Assembly (NCBI RefSeq): GCF_000425485.1
Contig: NZ_KE384387.1
Location: 92,380 to 156,379 of the forward strand
Length of the DNA stretch: 64,000 bases
Source: Flavobacterium tegetincola DSM 22377
GTDB lineage: Bacteria; Bacteroidota; Bacteroidia; Flavobacteriales; Flavobacteriaceae
Direction: 5' to 3'
Within the stretch, counting starts at the first letter, position 1. Every line of letters begins with the position of its first letter. The notes under the pieces are model-generated. The model was not told the DNA's origin. It was given only the letters and a program-made list of their open reading frames with translations, and did no database searches. Of the stretch, positions 37,711 through 46,645 are shown piece after piece. The position numbers were made by a program, and so were the translations under genes.

Positions 37711-38922
37711 CTAGGAAATTGAATTCCCCACAATAAACCCACTGGTCCAAGCATTCTGGAAGTTAAAACCTCCAGTAATAGCATCAATGTTGACAATTTC
37801 TCCTGCAAAGTAAAGATTGGAATGCAATTTACTCTGCATCGTTTTGAAGTTTATTTCTTTTAGATCAATTCCGCCCGCGGTTACAAATTCATCTTTATAA
37901 GTGCTTTTTCCGCTAACTTGATAGGTTCCTTCCGTCAATTGCTCAGCGAGAAGGCGGATGTGTTTGTTGGATAAGTCGGCCCATTTTGTTTCTTCACTTA
38001 CTTCAGCGGCTACTACTAGTTTTTCCCACAGACGATTCGGGAACTCAAATGGCGATTTCTTAGAAACGATTTTCTTACTGTTTTCCTGTTTGATTTCTTT
38101 CAAAGCGGTTTCGGCTTCCGCCAAATCCAAGTCGTTCAACCAGTTTACGGAAATAGCAAATTGATACTTTTTTTCTGCCAAAATTGGAGCGCCCCAAGCG
38201 GACAACTTCAAAATCGCCGGACCACTCATTCCCCAATGCGTAACCAATAATGGTCCAGTTGCTTCTAACTTTGTGTTTTTTACTTTAACCGTTGCCAATG
38301 CCGAAACACCTGGCAATTCCTTAATGCGTTTATCGGTAATATTAAAGGTAAATAAAGACGGTACTGGAGCCACAATTGAATGTCCCAAACCTGCAATCAT
38401 GTCCCACATTTTAGGATTACTTCCCGTTGTCAAAACCAATTTTGTAGCAGTAAATTTATCGTGTTGCGTATCGATTTTCCAGAATTCTTCGGCTTGATAT
38501 AATGATTGCACACTTTGCCCGGTTATAATTTTGATTCCCGCTTTTGCGGAAGCATTCATAAAACAGTCAATAATGGTTTCCGAAGAATCAGTTACGGGAA
38601 ACATGCGTCCGTCTTCTTCAATTTTCAATTCCACGCCGTGTTTTTCAAACCATTCGATGGTATCACCCGAGCAAAATTGATTGAAAGGACCCTTCAATTC
38701 TTTTTCGCCACGCGGATAAAATTTAACCAACTCGTTCGGTTCAAAACAAGCGTGCGTTACATTGCATCTTCCGCCTCCGGAGATTCTGACTTTCGTCAAA
38801 ACTTCCTTGCCACGTTCTAAAATCGCGATTCTTAATTCCGGATTTTTCTCTGCAATATTGATTGCCGTAAAAAATCCCGCTGCACCACCCCCTACACATA
38901 TTACATCAAAATGTTGACTCAT
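37711..38922 (-). CDS. BaiN/HI0933-family NAD(P)/FAD-dependent oxidoreductase
   Basis: The 403-residue flavoprotein begins with the Rossmann dinucleotide motif VICVGGGAAGFFTAINIAE (6-24). It has the family signature KVRISGGGRCNVTHA (about 44-58) and a C-terminal FAD segment NLYFAGEIVNIDAITGGFNFQNAW (about 369-392). Homologs are annotated as aminoacetone oxidase-like or BaiN-like; the physiological substrate in flavobacteria is not known. Its start overlaps the stop of the upstream phosphodiesterase gene by four bases, so they form a two-gene operon. Confidence 0.9.
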   Translation of the reverse strand: MSQHFDVICVGGGAAGFFTAINIAEKNPELRIAILERGKEVLTKVRISGGGRCNVTHACFEPNELVKFYPRGEKELKGPFNQFCSGDTIEWFEKHGVELKIEEDGRMFPVTDSSETIIDCFMNASAKAGIKIITGQSVQSLYQAEEFWKIDTQHDKFTATKLVLTTGSNPKMWDMIAGLGHSIVAPVPSLFTFNITDKRIKELPGVSALATVKVKNTKLEATGPLLVTHWGMSGPAILKLSAWGAPILAEKKYQFAISVNWLNDLDLAEAETALKEIKQENSKKIVSKKSPFEFPNRLWEKLVVAAEVSEETKWADLSNKHIRLLAEQLTEGTYQVSGKSTYKDEFVTAGGIDLKEINFKTMQSKLHSNLYFAGEIVNIDAITGGFNFQNAWTSGFIVGNSIS

Positions 38923-39605
38923 ATTCGATCTGAAAAATCAGTTATTATTCCGTTTACACCAAAGCTCTTTACCCGTTCAATATCCTCGAATTCGTTTACC
39001 GTCCACGTAAAAATTTGGTAGCCTTTTTGGCGGGTCAAAGCTACATTTTCTGTGGTTAATAAACTAAAATGCGGATGAATTGCTATTGCCGAAAATTCTT
39101 CTGCCCATTCCAATGCTTGTTCGACACTGGCTTGCGTTAAAATTCCAAGCGGCACTTTTACATTATAATTGGCAACGCGCGCCAATTCTTCCCTTTGAAA
39201 ACTGGAAACAATAAAATTCTTGTAGTAAAATTTATCTTCTCGCACATTTTTATCGATGCAATCACAAACCAATTCAGCGGTATCTGATCCCTTTAATTCG
39301 ATATTAATCAAATGCTTTTTATCGAAAAGGGTTAAGACTTCATCTAATGTTGGAATTTCTATGCAACCATTGATTCGCAATTGTTTCAGTTCGGATAACG
39401 TTAAATCCGAAATTGCTCCTGTTCCATTCGTCGTACGGTCTACTGTAAAATCATGAATGACCACCAATTCTCCCGATTTGCACACATGCACATCCAACTC
39501 AATTCCGTTGGCATTTAATTGCATCGCCTTTTGAAAAGAGGGAATCGTGTTTTCAGGTTCGTAGGCCTTGGCACCGCGGTGTCCAATGTTGAGGATTTTG
39601 GTCAT
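38919..39605 (-). CDS. Glycerophosphodiester phosphodiesterase
   Basis: The 228-residue cytoplasmic enzyme of the GDPD TIM-barrel family hydrolyses deacylated phospholipids to glycerol 3-phosphate and an alcohol. The catalytic elements are present: IGHRGAKAYEPENTIPSFQKA (about 7-27, with His-Arg and Glu), ELDVHVCKSGELVVIHD (about 37-53, with the metal-binding Glu and Asp and the second His) and the C-terminal IFTWTVN. No signal peptide, so it acts on intracellular glycerophosphodiesters. Confidence 0.93.
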   Translation of the reverse strand: MTKILNIGHRGAKAYEPENTIPSFQKAMQLNANGIELDVHVCKSGELVVIHDFTVDRTTNGTGAISDLTLSELKQLRINGCIEIPTLDEVLTLFDKKHLINIELKGSDTAELVCDCIDKNVREDKFYYKNFIVSSFQREELARVANYNVKVPLGILTQASVEQALEWAEEFSAIAIHPHFSLLTTENVALTRQKGYQIFTWTVNEFEDIERVKSFGVNGIITDFSDRI

Positions 39606-39664
39606 ATTAATTGTAAGGTTTCATTTTTTGTACAAAGCTTCATTTTTTGATCGAATCGTTTTAA

Positions 39665-39817
39665 ACTTTTGATTTAAACCCTGAAAAAGCGATTGATGCC
39701 TTTCGAAAATTGGTTTTAAATAAGAGAAATTCAGATTTAGATGCATTTCAAATTTTGGATAATTTGCGTAAAAATGGATTACTGAACGCTGCAGATTATT
39801 TACTTGGATTACTTTAG
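39665..39817 (+). pseudogene. Possible remnant of a protein-coding gene (C-terminal fragment)
   Basis: An open stretch of 50 codons ends in TAG at 39815-39817 and has no ATG or GTG near its start; an in-frame TAA lies at 39662. The translation (FDLNPEKAIDAFRKLVLNKR then DLDAFQILDNLRKNGLLNAA) is helical and protein-like. It looks like the C-terminal end of a deleted helical-repeat or unknown gene. The family is not recognised. It may instead be chance coding-like sequence. Confidence 0.3.
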
Positions 39818-39851
39818 CAAAATATAAAGGATTACAAAAAAGCGTAACTAT

Positions 39852-40994
39852 TTATCGCTTCACAACTTTTTTAATCGTCGTCCAATTTCCTATTCTTATC
39901 TCAGTCCTATAAATGCCGGAATTCAAGTTTCCCAAACCAAGCTCTTCGGTAAAATATTTTGTAGTGATTTTCCTGCCCCAAAAATCATAAATAGTTATTT
40001 CGTCCACTATCCTACTCAATTTTAGTACATCTTCCACAGGATTTGGATAAAGCCTTATAGTAAAATCGGAAGTAGGATCTGAAATTCCTAAAGTGGAAGC
40101 ATCAATGTCCATACTCCACAATTTTGCAGGAAAAACAAAAGGAATTGGCCCCACAAACGTGCTGAACCTTTCGTTAGAAAGATACAATTTATATTGATTT
40201 GCTGTGGTTTGAAAAAGTGCCAAAGCCTCCACTTGATTACCAAATGAAACAATATTGGCTATTTTAGGCGAAACTGTTCCCGAAAACACATCAAAACTAT
40301 TGGCAGGAATGTTATGGATGGTGTACAGAAATGGCGCTGCCGAAGTGCTGTATCCCGTCAAAAAAACAACACTTTCGTCGGCTGAAGTATCGGCTCCAGT
40401 TAGTAGTCCATTTACATTATAACTGCTTTCTAAAACTGCCGAATACGTTCCACTTGTTTTCGGAATGGAATACACATTTGTACTACTATTTGCCCAGTTT
40501 TTGGTAAATATCAGTAACTTATTATTGTATGAAATCAAAGCTTCCGCATCCCAATTGTTATTGTTTACATTTTCTGTAAAATCGGTTTGATTGGCATACG
40601 AGTACGAAATAATTTCAGCCGTAGCCGTATTATCTGCATCATTATAGTCGGCTTTTGAAATTTTATACACTTTGAGATTCGTTCGGTTTCCGCCGTTGTT
40701 TCCAATATCACCGATGTAAATATGTGTGGCGTCTTGCGCAATATCTTCCCAATCAAAATTGGTGGCATTTGCAATTGAAACTATTCTGGTAATCGCACCC
40801 GTTATGGTATTTATTTCATACAACTTGGCCTCTCCACCGCTGTCGGTATGGGTGATTAATTTGTTATTGTAAAAAATCAGTCCCGAAGTTTCGTCAATCG
40901 TCGGCGTTTGCAAATTGGTTATCGAAGTTGCAGTTTGTGCTTTACTTGAAATAAAACCGATGAACAGCAGAAGTAGTGTAATGGTATTTTTCAT
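39852..40994 (-). CDS. T9SS type A secreted protein with beta-propeller-like domain
   Basis: The 380-residue protein has a signal peptide (MKNTITLLLLFIGFISSKAQ) and a repetitive body (about 25-300). In the body, patterns such as IYIGDIGNNGGNR, LISYNNKLLIFTKNW and TADESVVFLTGYS suggest a beta-propeller related to SdiA-regulated or esterase-like propellers. A type A sorting domain follows (about 310-380, FTIRLYPNPVEDVLKL to TTIKKVVKR). It is exported by T9SS. It stands alone between the phosphodiesterase operon and a small lipocalin-like gene. Confidence 0.85.
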   Translation of the reverse strand: MKNTITLLLLFIGFISSKAQTATSITNLQTPTIDETSGLIFYNNKLITHTDSGGEAKLYEINTITGAITRIVSIANATNFDWEDIAQDATHIYIGDIGNNGGNRTNLKVYKISKADYNDADNTATAEIISYSYANQTDFTENVNNNNWDAEALISYNNKLLIFTKNWANSSTNVYSIPKTSGTYSAVLESSYNVNGLLTGADTSADESVVFLTGYSTSAAPFLYTIHNIPANSFDVFSGTVSPKIANIVSFGNQVEALALFQTTANQYKLYLSNERFSTFVGPIPFVFPAKLWSMDIDASTLGISDPTSDFTIRLYPNPVEDVLKLSRIVDEITIYDFWGRKITTKYFTEELGLGNLNSGIYRTEIRIGNWTTIKKVVKR

Positions 40995-41015
40995 GAGTTT
41001 TATTTTAATACAAAT

Positions 41016-41462
41016 TTATTTACGCTTTAAATTTAAAGTACTGATTGCGTTGGATTCCGTAAATTCAAATTCTCTACTGTTTGCAAAGTTCAAGTTTATG
41101 CGCATTTCCGATTCGTTTAAATATTCTAGGATTCCTTGAAGTCTGCCTTTTTCAGTTGGAACGCCGTTTTTAATTTCATAAGCAATGACATCAATTTTTA
41201 TGGGAAAAGAAGTGGCGTCTAATTCATATTTCAGCAGTCCCTTTTGACCGTCATTAGGCCCACCTTTTACCATTAAGTCCTTTCCATCTATAAACTCTGC
41301 ACCTATATTCATCGAAATAAAATGATCTGCCGTAAAAACCATCACACTTTCATTGCCATCGAAATCCTTGGTAATCCATTCGCCAACAACAGTTTGATTT
41401 GACTTTTGGGCGTTGCAAATTGTTGTTACAAATGCTAATACTAGTAGTAATTTTTTCATCAA
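41016..41462 (-). CDS. Exported lipocalin-like protein of unknown function
   Basis: The 148-residue protein has a signal peptide (MMKKLLLVLAFVTTICNAQ). Its all-beta body begins with VVGEWITKDFDGNESVMVFTADHF, followed by GQKGLLKYELDATSFPIKIDV. This resembles small lipocalin-like domains in which a stress or substrate readout has been proposed but not shown. Either of the first two Met codons could be used. It is separated by 21 bases from the T9SS gene downstream. Confidence 0.7.
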   Translation of the reverse strand: MMKKLLLVLAFVTTICNAQKSNQTVVGEWITKDFDGNESVMVFTADHFISMNIGAEFIDGKDLMVKGGPNDGQKGLLKYELDATSFPIKIDVIAYEIKNGVPTEKGRLQGILEYLNESEMRINLNFANSREFEFTESNAISTLNLKRK

Positions 41463-41494
41463 ATGTGAATTAGAATTAATAATGCTTTTGATTT

Positions 41495-41833
41495 CTAAAA
41501 ATATTCAGGGTGTAATTTATATGCGCGATAAAAATCATACGAAGAATAAGCAATGGCTAAAGTAATTAAAATGAAATGAATTAGCGAAAGCCACAGATAT
41601 TCGTCTCCATTTTTTCTTTTTTCGATCTTGGTCTGAAAAATGTAATTTGCAATTGTGACCGTTATAATGAAGTAAATTGCAATTAAACTTAATTCTTCTA
41701 CTTGCGCGTTAATTACTTTCATCAGTATTTCTTCACTTGCAACACTGACAATCATTGCGTACGAAACATAAATGAAGGTAACAAAATAGACCAATATCGC
41801 ACAATTAAAACTGTATTTTAGGACTCTTTTCAT
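41495..41833 (-). CDS. Small membrane protein
   Basis: Starting at the ATG at 41833, the product has 112 residues and three predicted membrane helices: about 7-31, 46-67 and 83-105. The first is FNCAILVYFVTFIYVSYAMIV, the second begins LSLIAIYFIITVTIANYIF, and the third is LWLSLIHFILITLAIAYSSY. A short cytoplasmic KIEKRKNGDE loop separates the last two. The frame stays open to an in-frame TTG further upstream, but the ATG start gives a normal N-terminus. Family not recognised. Confidence 0.65.
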   Translation of the reverse strand: MKRVLKYSFNCAILVYFVTFIYVSYAMIVSVASEEILMKVINAQVEELSLIAIYFIITVTIANYIFQTKIEKRKNGDEYLWLSLIHFILITLAIAYSSYDFYRAYKLHPEYF

Positions 41834-41889
41834 TGTTGCTATTTTTTGAAATCTCAAAAATAGATTTGTCAATAAGTGGATTTAAACAG

Positions 41890-42813
41890 TTACCTCAATA
41901 CTAAATTTGCCTTCTCTGCTGCAATACCAATGGTTGCTACAGCGCCCGAATTGAACTTTAAAAAGTCGGTTTCTATACCATCCGAAAAAATCAATCCGTT
42001 GTTGGGCATAAATGATTGAATCACCAATTTTGATCTTTCTGTAATAATTCCGGCTGTTGTTTCGACTTGTGTACGTTTGCTGGCAAAAGGTTCGCGAACA
42101 GCAAACATCAATTGGTTGTCTTTTAGTTTTGCGTATTTCTTTTTGGATTGGTCTTTTTCAATAAACTTATGAATTCCAAAACTCATATTGAAAATGGAAC
42201 TCAACCAACCCGTTGAACCTGCTTGCGTGGAAACAATGATTCCCGACGACGATTGTTCTTCGGTTTTATTGTTATGTGTAATTTTATATCGTGCAGAAAC
42301 GTGGGAAGTTGCCCCAATAAATAAGTCGTTAAAGGCCAACAATCGTTGCCCATCATTTAATGTTGCTTCCGCAAAAGAGGTGAGTTTTGAGTTGTATTTT
42401 TGTGTAATTACTTTTTCAATACTTGGTACAAAATCATCCGCAGTAAAAGGCAACAATACACCATCAAATCTTTCAGGATCTGGATTTACGGCGATAATGG
42501 GAATTTGTTTTACATATTTAGCCGTATTGGCTACCAAACCGTCTTGTCCAACAGTAATAACCACTTGATTGGTATTAAAAATAAAAGATGGCAAAAAATT
42601 TCGTTCTACAATTTTATTTTTTAAAACGGTGGACAAATTTCTTTGAACCGCGGATAAGGACTGGTGAAAAATTTCGTTTTCCAACTCATAATCACTAAAA
42701 TCCCCACCTGAACTTTCAATGTAAAACTTGGCTTGTGCCTTGGTATTGAAACGTTCAATTAAGGCTTCAAGTCGGGTTTTGTTCTTGATAATGATGGCGT
42801 ATTCGATACTCAT
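41890..42813 (-). CDS. Divergent NAD-kinase-like (diacylglycerol-kinase superfamily) protein
   Basis: The 307-residue protein keeps the NAD kinase plan with altered motifs. VVITVGQDGLVANTAK (about 84-99) replaces the catalytic GGDGT loop by GQDGL. AFNDLFIG (about 160-167) stands for the ALNE/D-type motif, and GIIVSTQAGSTGWLSS (about 191-206) corresponds to GLIVSTPTGSTAY. The catalytic Asp is retained, so it may still bind or phosphorylate a nucleotide. It is unlikely to be the housekeeping NAD kinase because of the motif changes and the long N-terminal domain. It overlaps the upstream SPFH gene by four bases. Confidence 0.75.
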   Translation of the reverse strand: MSIEYAIIIKNKTRLEALIERFNTKAQAKFYIESSGGDFSDYELENEIFHQSLSAVQRNLSTVLKNKIVERNFLPSFIFNTNQVVITVGQDGLVANTAKYVKQIPIIAVNPDPERFDGVLLPFTADDFVPSIEKVITQKYNSKLTSFAEATLNDGQRLLAFNDLFIGATSHVSARYKITHNNKTEEQSSSGIIVSTQAGSTGWLSSIFNMSFGIHKFIEKDQSKKKYAKLKDNQLMFAVREPFASKRTQVETTAGIITERSKLVIQSFMPNNGLIFSDGIETDFLKFNSGAVATIGIAAEKANLVLR

Positions 42814-43823
42814 TTTCGCTTGTCGTTCAATAAAGTATCCAGTAATTCTGGACTGATGTTTAGGTTTCCAATCTTTCCTGCATTTTCTGCCAATTCTCTA
42901 AAAGCCAACGAAATGTTGAATTTTGGATCGGGATTGTTGTTCAATGCGGTTAGAATTTTCCAATCTAACTCTTTGTAGGGTTTCAACGTAGTTTCCAAAA
43001 CATAGCCTTGAGTATCGGCTTCTTTAATTTGATTTGCCGTTTTTTGTTCCAATAAAATTTTCCTTTGATTTTCAATGGCAATATCAGCTTGAACTTGCAT
43101 TTCCCTTAATTTCAATTCGCTTTCCGCTTTCTGAACTTCGGTTTCGGCTTTCTTTTCGGCAATTTGCTTGTTCTTTTCTTCGATTGCAATTTCGGTATTC
43201 AATTCACTTTCTTTTATTTTTCGTTCTTGCTCTACGGCAAAGTTTCTACGGGTGTAAATCGCTTGATCGGCTTCTTGCTGCAAACCTTCTCTGGTTTCGG
43301 TTTCCAAAGCGCGTTCCATTTCTGGCGTGGCTTTGATTGCCAAAATATTGATGCTTAAAATCTCAATACCCAATAATTTTATGGCTTGCGAATTGGAAAG
43401 TCCTTCGGTGATTTTAATTTCAATTGTTTTTGCTGCACGAATGGCTTCCTTCAATCCCAATTGGTGGATGAACGAAGAAGTAGCAGTTTGTGCTTCATTG
43501 ACAATAGTTTGATTCAGCTTTTCGGTGTCGTCTTTTTTATATACTCCATTTCCGTTGACTGTAAAATCCAAAACATCTGCCAACTGTTTTGGGTTGCCAA
43601 TCTTGTAAGTAATTTGACCTTGAATAATTACGGTTTGATAATCCTTTGTCGTTTCGCTAAAAATGAAAGGCAGGTTATTACTTCCCATCGGAACCGCAGA
43701 AATAGAAGTCGTTGGCGAATAGTAAAAGAACGAAAGTCCTCTACCTTCTTTAACCACTTGTCCATTCTGAAATTTAATGACATAGGTCATTGAGTCAAAC
43801 TTTATAAAATTGATTCCAAACAT
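42810..43823 (-). CDS. SPFH (band 7/prohibitin-like) domain protein without a membrane anchor
   Basis: The 337-residue protein starts directly with an SPFH-type beta domain (about 10-170: GRGLSFFYYSPTTSISAVPMGSNNLPFIF, TTKDYQTVIIQGQITYKI). A long charged coiled coil rich in Glu, Lys and Gln (about 175-270) and a short C-terminal domain (about 285-337) follow. It has no N-terminal transmembrane helix, unlike HflK, QmcA or YqiK, so it is cytosolic or peripheral. SPFH proteins assemble into large rings or cages. The four-base overlap with the NAD-kinase-like gene implies joint function. Confidence 0.85.
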   Translation of the reverse strand: MFGINFIKFDSMTYVIKFQNGQVVKEGRGLSFFYYSPTTSISAVPMGSNNLPFIFSETTKDYQTVIIQGQITYKIGNPKQLADVLDFTVNGNGVYKKDDTEKLNQTIVNEAQTATSSFIHQLGLKEAIRAAKTIEIKITEGLSNSQAIKLLGIEILSINILAIKATPEMERALETETREGLQQEADQAIYTRRNFAVEQERKIKESELNTEIAIEEKNKQIAEKKAETEVQKAESELKLREMQVQADIAIENQRKILLEQKTANQIKEADTQGYVLETTLKPYKELDWKILTALNNNPDPKFNISLAFRELAENAGKIGNLNISPELLDTLLNDKRK

Positions 43824-44023
43824 AGTTTCTGTCTTAATTAATAACGGGTCAAATTTTGAATTTTTTAGCTGTAGAAAAGAAATACATTACTTCTCTCTTT
43901 TGAAAATCAATTCAATATTTCAGCGTAAATATATGTAAAAGTTATAGAGATTTTAATTATAAAATCTATCCATTGACGTTTCATTTTGTTTTTACGAAGC
44001 AGTTTTTAAATAGTAAAAGAAAA
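43824..44023. other. Intergenic region upstream of the SPFH gene
   Basis: AT-rich region without a convincing ORF or RNA; the SPFH-gene promoter should lie here, but no clean TTG/TAnnTTTG pair was found. The next feature is the cassette A terminator. Confidence 0.4.
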
Positions 44024-44054
44024 AAGGCTGCTTTACAAATTGTAAAACAGCCTT
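44024..44054 (-). terminator. Cassette A terminator hairpin
   Basis: AAGGCTG (44024-44030) pairs with CAGCCTT (44048-44054), continued inward by TTTACA/TGTAAA with one mismatch. It begins 23 bases after the stop of the 170-residue gene and is flanked by an A-run (T-run on the minus strand). The same hairpin closes cassettes B and C. Confidence 0.8.
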
Positions 44055-44076
44055 AAAAACTTGAGTTCTTATTTAA

Positions 44077-44589
44077 TTATGGTTTCCAAAATGTCCAAAC
44101 ACTTCCGTTAAAAACAGCCAATTGGTGTTTCAAAGTATCATAAGCCATTGTACCTGCTTCTGGATTTTTAATGTTTAAATGTGGACTTTCCATCTTTGGT
44201 AAAATCATCGCTTTATCTGTGTCTGAAAGCACTAAAATTCCTGGTGTTGGATCCGCTTTATTGCTTCCAATAATTACTTTAGCGTTTCCACTTTCAACTA
44301 CATTGTCTTGCAAAGTAGTAACTACCGTACCTGATTGTGTACTTAAATCGCGCCATCCCGATTCATTTTTTACTTTTACTTTCTTGTCTGTTGTGTCAAA
44401 AATGATAGTTCCAGGAACCGCACCTGTTACTGCTGCTGCAGCATTGACCCACGGTAAGATAATGCCTTTATTTGCTTCGCCAAATTCAAGACTTACATTT
44501 CCATTGGACACCGAACTTTTACCAATGGCTACTTGTGCAAAACTAAAAGAAGAAACTGCTGTTAATGCTACTATGAATATTTTTTTCAT
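44077..44589 (-). CDS. Cassette A small two-module exported protein
   Basis: The 170-residue protein has a signal peptide (MKKIFIVALTAVSSFSFAQ) and two copies of one module, about 33-82 and about 118-168. The core is KGIILP or KAMILP, then PGTIIFDTTDKK or EAGTMAYDTLKH, then GWRDL or VWTFW. A linker of about 35 residues (TTLQDNVVESGNAKVIIGSN) joins them. The same module ends the large protein encoded 76 bases upstream. Similar KGFLPPRM...EGLMVYNTT...W segments occur widely in Bacteroidota surface proteins. Inferred role: a partner or anchor of the large protein. It is about 90 percent identical by eye to the products at 48048 and 54020. Confidence 0.75.
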   Translation of the reverse strand: MKKIFIVALTAVSSFSFAQVAIGKSSVSNGNVSLEFGEANKGIILPWVNAAAAVTGAVPGTIIFDTTDKKVKVKNESGWRDLSTQSGTVVTTLQDNVVESGNAKVIIGSNKADPTPGILVLSDTDKAMILPKMESPHLNIKNPEAGTMAYDTLKHQLAVFNGSVWTFWKP

Positions 44590-44665
44590 AACTATATTTT
44601 TATTGTTAGAGACCTGAAGTTGATCGAAAAAGTTACAATCTACACTTCTACCTTTATATTTGAAA

Positions 44666-46387
44666 TTATTGTGGACACGTTTGCGTAGTCATGCAAGACC
44701 AAGCAAAATCAATTGCATTACTCGTTGTATATACTTTTAAACAATCGTTAGTGGTATCATACACCATCATTCCTTCAATTGGGTTTGTAATTACAAGTGT
44801 TACGCCATCTTGTGCCACTGGAACATTGTTAGCAAATTTTACTCTGTTGAGAACAAATCCTTTTGTTTTTGCTTCAAGAGCAATCCATCCACTTTTTCTT
44901 GCTTGTGGCCAAGCACTTACTGCACCTGCTCTATCTAAAGAAGAAATCCCCATAGAAGTATTTTGAGAAGCTCCTGCATGAGGATCTAAGACACGGGGGA
45001 AATAAAATGCCGCAATTGTAACAGTTGCAACCGCATTATCGCAATTGGACGAATTTAAATTATCACAGATTCTATATTCTAACTCATATTCACCTGCTAC
45101 CGTTCCACTCGCAATTGTAATTGTACCGTTGGCATTTAACGTAAATGCTGCTGGCCAAGTGCCAACTTTTGTCAAACTAACATTCTCAGTTGTTGCTGAA
45201 CCTGGAGCGCCATTATTATAAGTATCATTTGCAAGCAATGCAGTAGTGGTGCTTTCATCACAACTCAGCGTAAAATGATCCGCAACTGCACCTAGTACTG
45301 TTACAGGTGTACCGTTAGGACTGAGACAAGCTATTCCGCTTGTAACTACTGAGCATGTTGAGCAGTTTCCAAAAACTACTGTGGAAGCAATTGAATATGA
45401 ATTATTAAACATGTTTGAAGCACTTGAAACTCCATGACTGTTGATAAAAGTTAAGTTTCCCGTTATACCTCCGTTATTTACACTGGCTTTATTTTTCAAA
45501 GTGAATTTCCCGAAGTTGGATCCAGAAGCAGGACCCTTTAGCATTCCGTCATTCTGAAAATTGTTTGACAAGGTAAAATTTCCACTATTATAAACATAGG
45601 ATCCGCCGCCGCCAAGCTGAATTTCGGTACCGTTAAAAGTGCCATAATTTTCAAAAAACGCACTGCTATTACCAAAATTAATGGCTCCTGTTGCTGTGAA
45701 TGTGCCAGAATTATAAATTTTTCCACCTGATAAATTGAAGCCGTGCGTATTAAAAGTCCCACAATTTACATAAACTGAGTTTGAATTGTTATTAAAACTC
45801 AAATTAATGGTTAGATTTCCTGCGTTTCTAAATGAAGTATTACCCTTAATATTCATGTTTCCTGAAATAGTTAAGGAACCTTGATTATCAATTGTATTTA
45901 CAGATGAATTATTTGAAAAATCAACAGTTCCTACATTGAAAGTTCCGTTGTTTACAATTTTCGTGGTATTTCCCTTTAAATTCAAATTGCTCGTACCGTT
46001 AGTTCCAACCCTAACTTTTCCTGTGCTGTACACCGTTAAGGTGGTACTCATTGGTATTGTACTGGATTGTGAAAATTTCAATTCACCATATACATCTATC
46101 GTACTATTTCGCAAAGCAGCATTATCTGGCTGAATGCTATTCGTGATGGTCAAAGTAACTCCTGGTTTAATAATCAAAGTTCCACCGTCAAGTATTTCTA
46201 AACGTGCAATGGAAAGGTCTGTACTTACGCATGTTGTTCCTGTTGCTGGAACAACCCAGTTACTGTTATTTAAGTCCGTAGGAGCTACTGAACTCAACTC
46301 TCTAGTGCAATTAATTGTTTGCGATTGCACAGCATTCACTACAAAAAATAGAAAGAAAAGGTTTACGATTATATGTTTAATATTCAT
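44666..46387 (-). CDS. Cassette A large repeat protein with pseudo-beta-helix head
   Basis: The 573-residue secreted protein has a signal peptide (MNIKHIIVNLFFLFFVVNAVQSQ). A head region of short repeated strands follows (about 95-340, NNGTFNVGTVDF, NQGSLTISGNM, NSGTFTATGAI), typical of a right-handed beta-helix. One Ig/cadherin-like repeat comes next (about 360-465, ADHFTLSCDESTTTALLAND to YELEYRICDNLN). The last ~115 residues are the block shared with the other cassettes (SLDRAGAVSAWPQARKSGW, GMMVYDTTNDCLKVY, CMTTQTCP). No type A or type B T9SS signal is visible at its C-terminus. Likely surface adhesin; ligand unknown. Confidence 0.8.
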   Translation of the reverse strand: MNIKHIIVNLFFLFFVVNAVQSQTINCTRELSSVAPTDLNNSNWVVPATGTTCVSTDLSIARLEILDGGTLIIKPGVTLTITNSIQPDNAALRNSTIDVYGELKFSQSSTIPMSTTLTVYSTGKVRVGTNGTSNLNLKGNTTKIVNNGTFNVGTVDFSNNSSVNTIDNQGSLTISGNMNIKGNTSFRNAGNLTINLSFNNNSNSVYVNCGTFNTHGFNLSGGKIYNSGTFTATGAINFGNSSAFFENYGTFNGTEIQLGGGGSYVYNSGNFTLSNNFQNDGMLKGPASGSNFGKFTLKNKASVNNGGITGNLTFINSHGVSSASNMFNNSYSIASTVVFGNCSTCSVVTSGIACLSPNGTPVTVLGAVADHFTLSCDESTTTALLANDTYNNGAPGSATTENVSLTKVGTWPAAFTLNANGTITIASGTVAGEYELEYRICDNLNSSNCDNAVATVTIAAFYFPRVLDPHAGASQNTSMGISSLDRAGAVSAWPQARKSGWIALEAKTKGFVLNRVKFANNVPVAQDGVTLVITNPIEGMMVYDTTNDCLKVYTTSNAIDFAWSCMTTQTCPQ

Positions 46388-46645
46388 TTTAAAAATTTTA
46401 AAAATTAATTTGTTTTGAGGATATAGATGATCTTTAGAAAAATGAACTGGTTTAAGAACCAGTTGGTAATGTCAGTGAAGCAAGTCCGTAAAAAAGGCAT
46501 CAATGACAAAGCTCACTGAAGTATAAAATGCATTGCTGTTAGGAATAATTTCTTTGTCAATAGAGCATAAAGACCCTTTACAATAGTTTTTGTGTACCAG
46601 ATTTAACAACCTGAGCTACATTCTATTGAGCAATAATTTTATATT
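46388..46645. other. Cassette A spacer between leader gene and large gene
   Basis: These 258 bases have no ORF. They contain a perfect hairpin AACTGGTT-TAAG-AACCAGTT (46445-46464) followed on the minus strand by CATTTTTCTAAAG, which looks like a weak intrinsic terminator or attenuator between the two genes. The corresponding spacers in B (209 bases) and C (293 bases) are also unusually long. Confidence 0.5.

Noticed and set aside
37581..37808. 75-codon minus-strand frame at the end of the BaiN-like gene
   Set aside because: Its first half overlaps the conserved FAD-binding end of the flavoprotein in another frame; only the last ~42 codons are free and have no recognisable features.
41890..42813. 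Housekeeping NAD kinase (nadK)
   Set aside because: The catalytic loop is GQDGL instead of GGDGT and the GSTAY motif is GSTGW; better described as a divergent relative.
43386..43793. 135-codon plus-strand frame
   Set aside because: It lies entirely opposite the SPFH gene, which has a clear domain; no family features were seen in the plus-strand frame.
44077..44589. Phage tail-fibre origin of the two-module proteins
   Set aside because: Similar modules do occur in tail-like proteins, but there are no phage structural, integrase or lysis genes in the window and each protein has a signal peptide.
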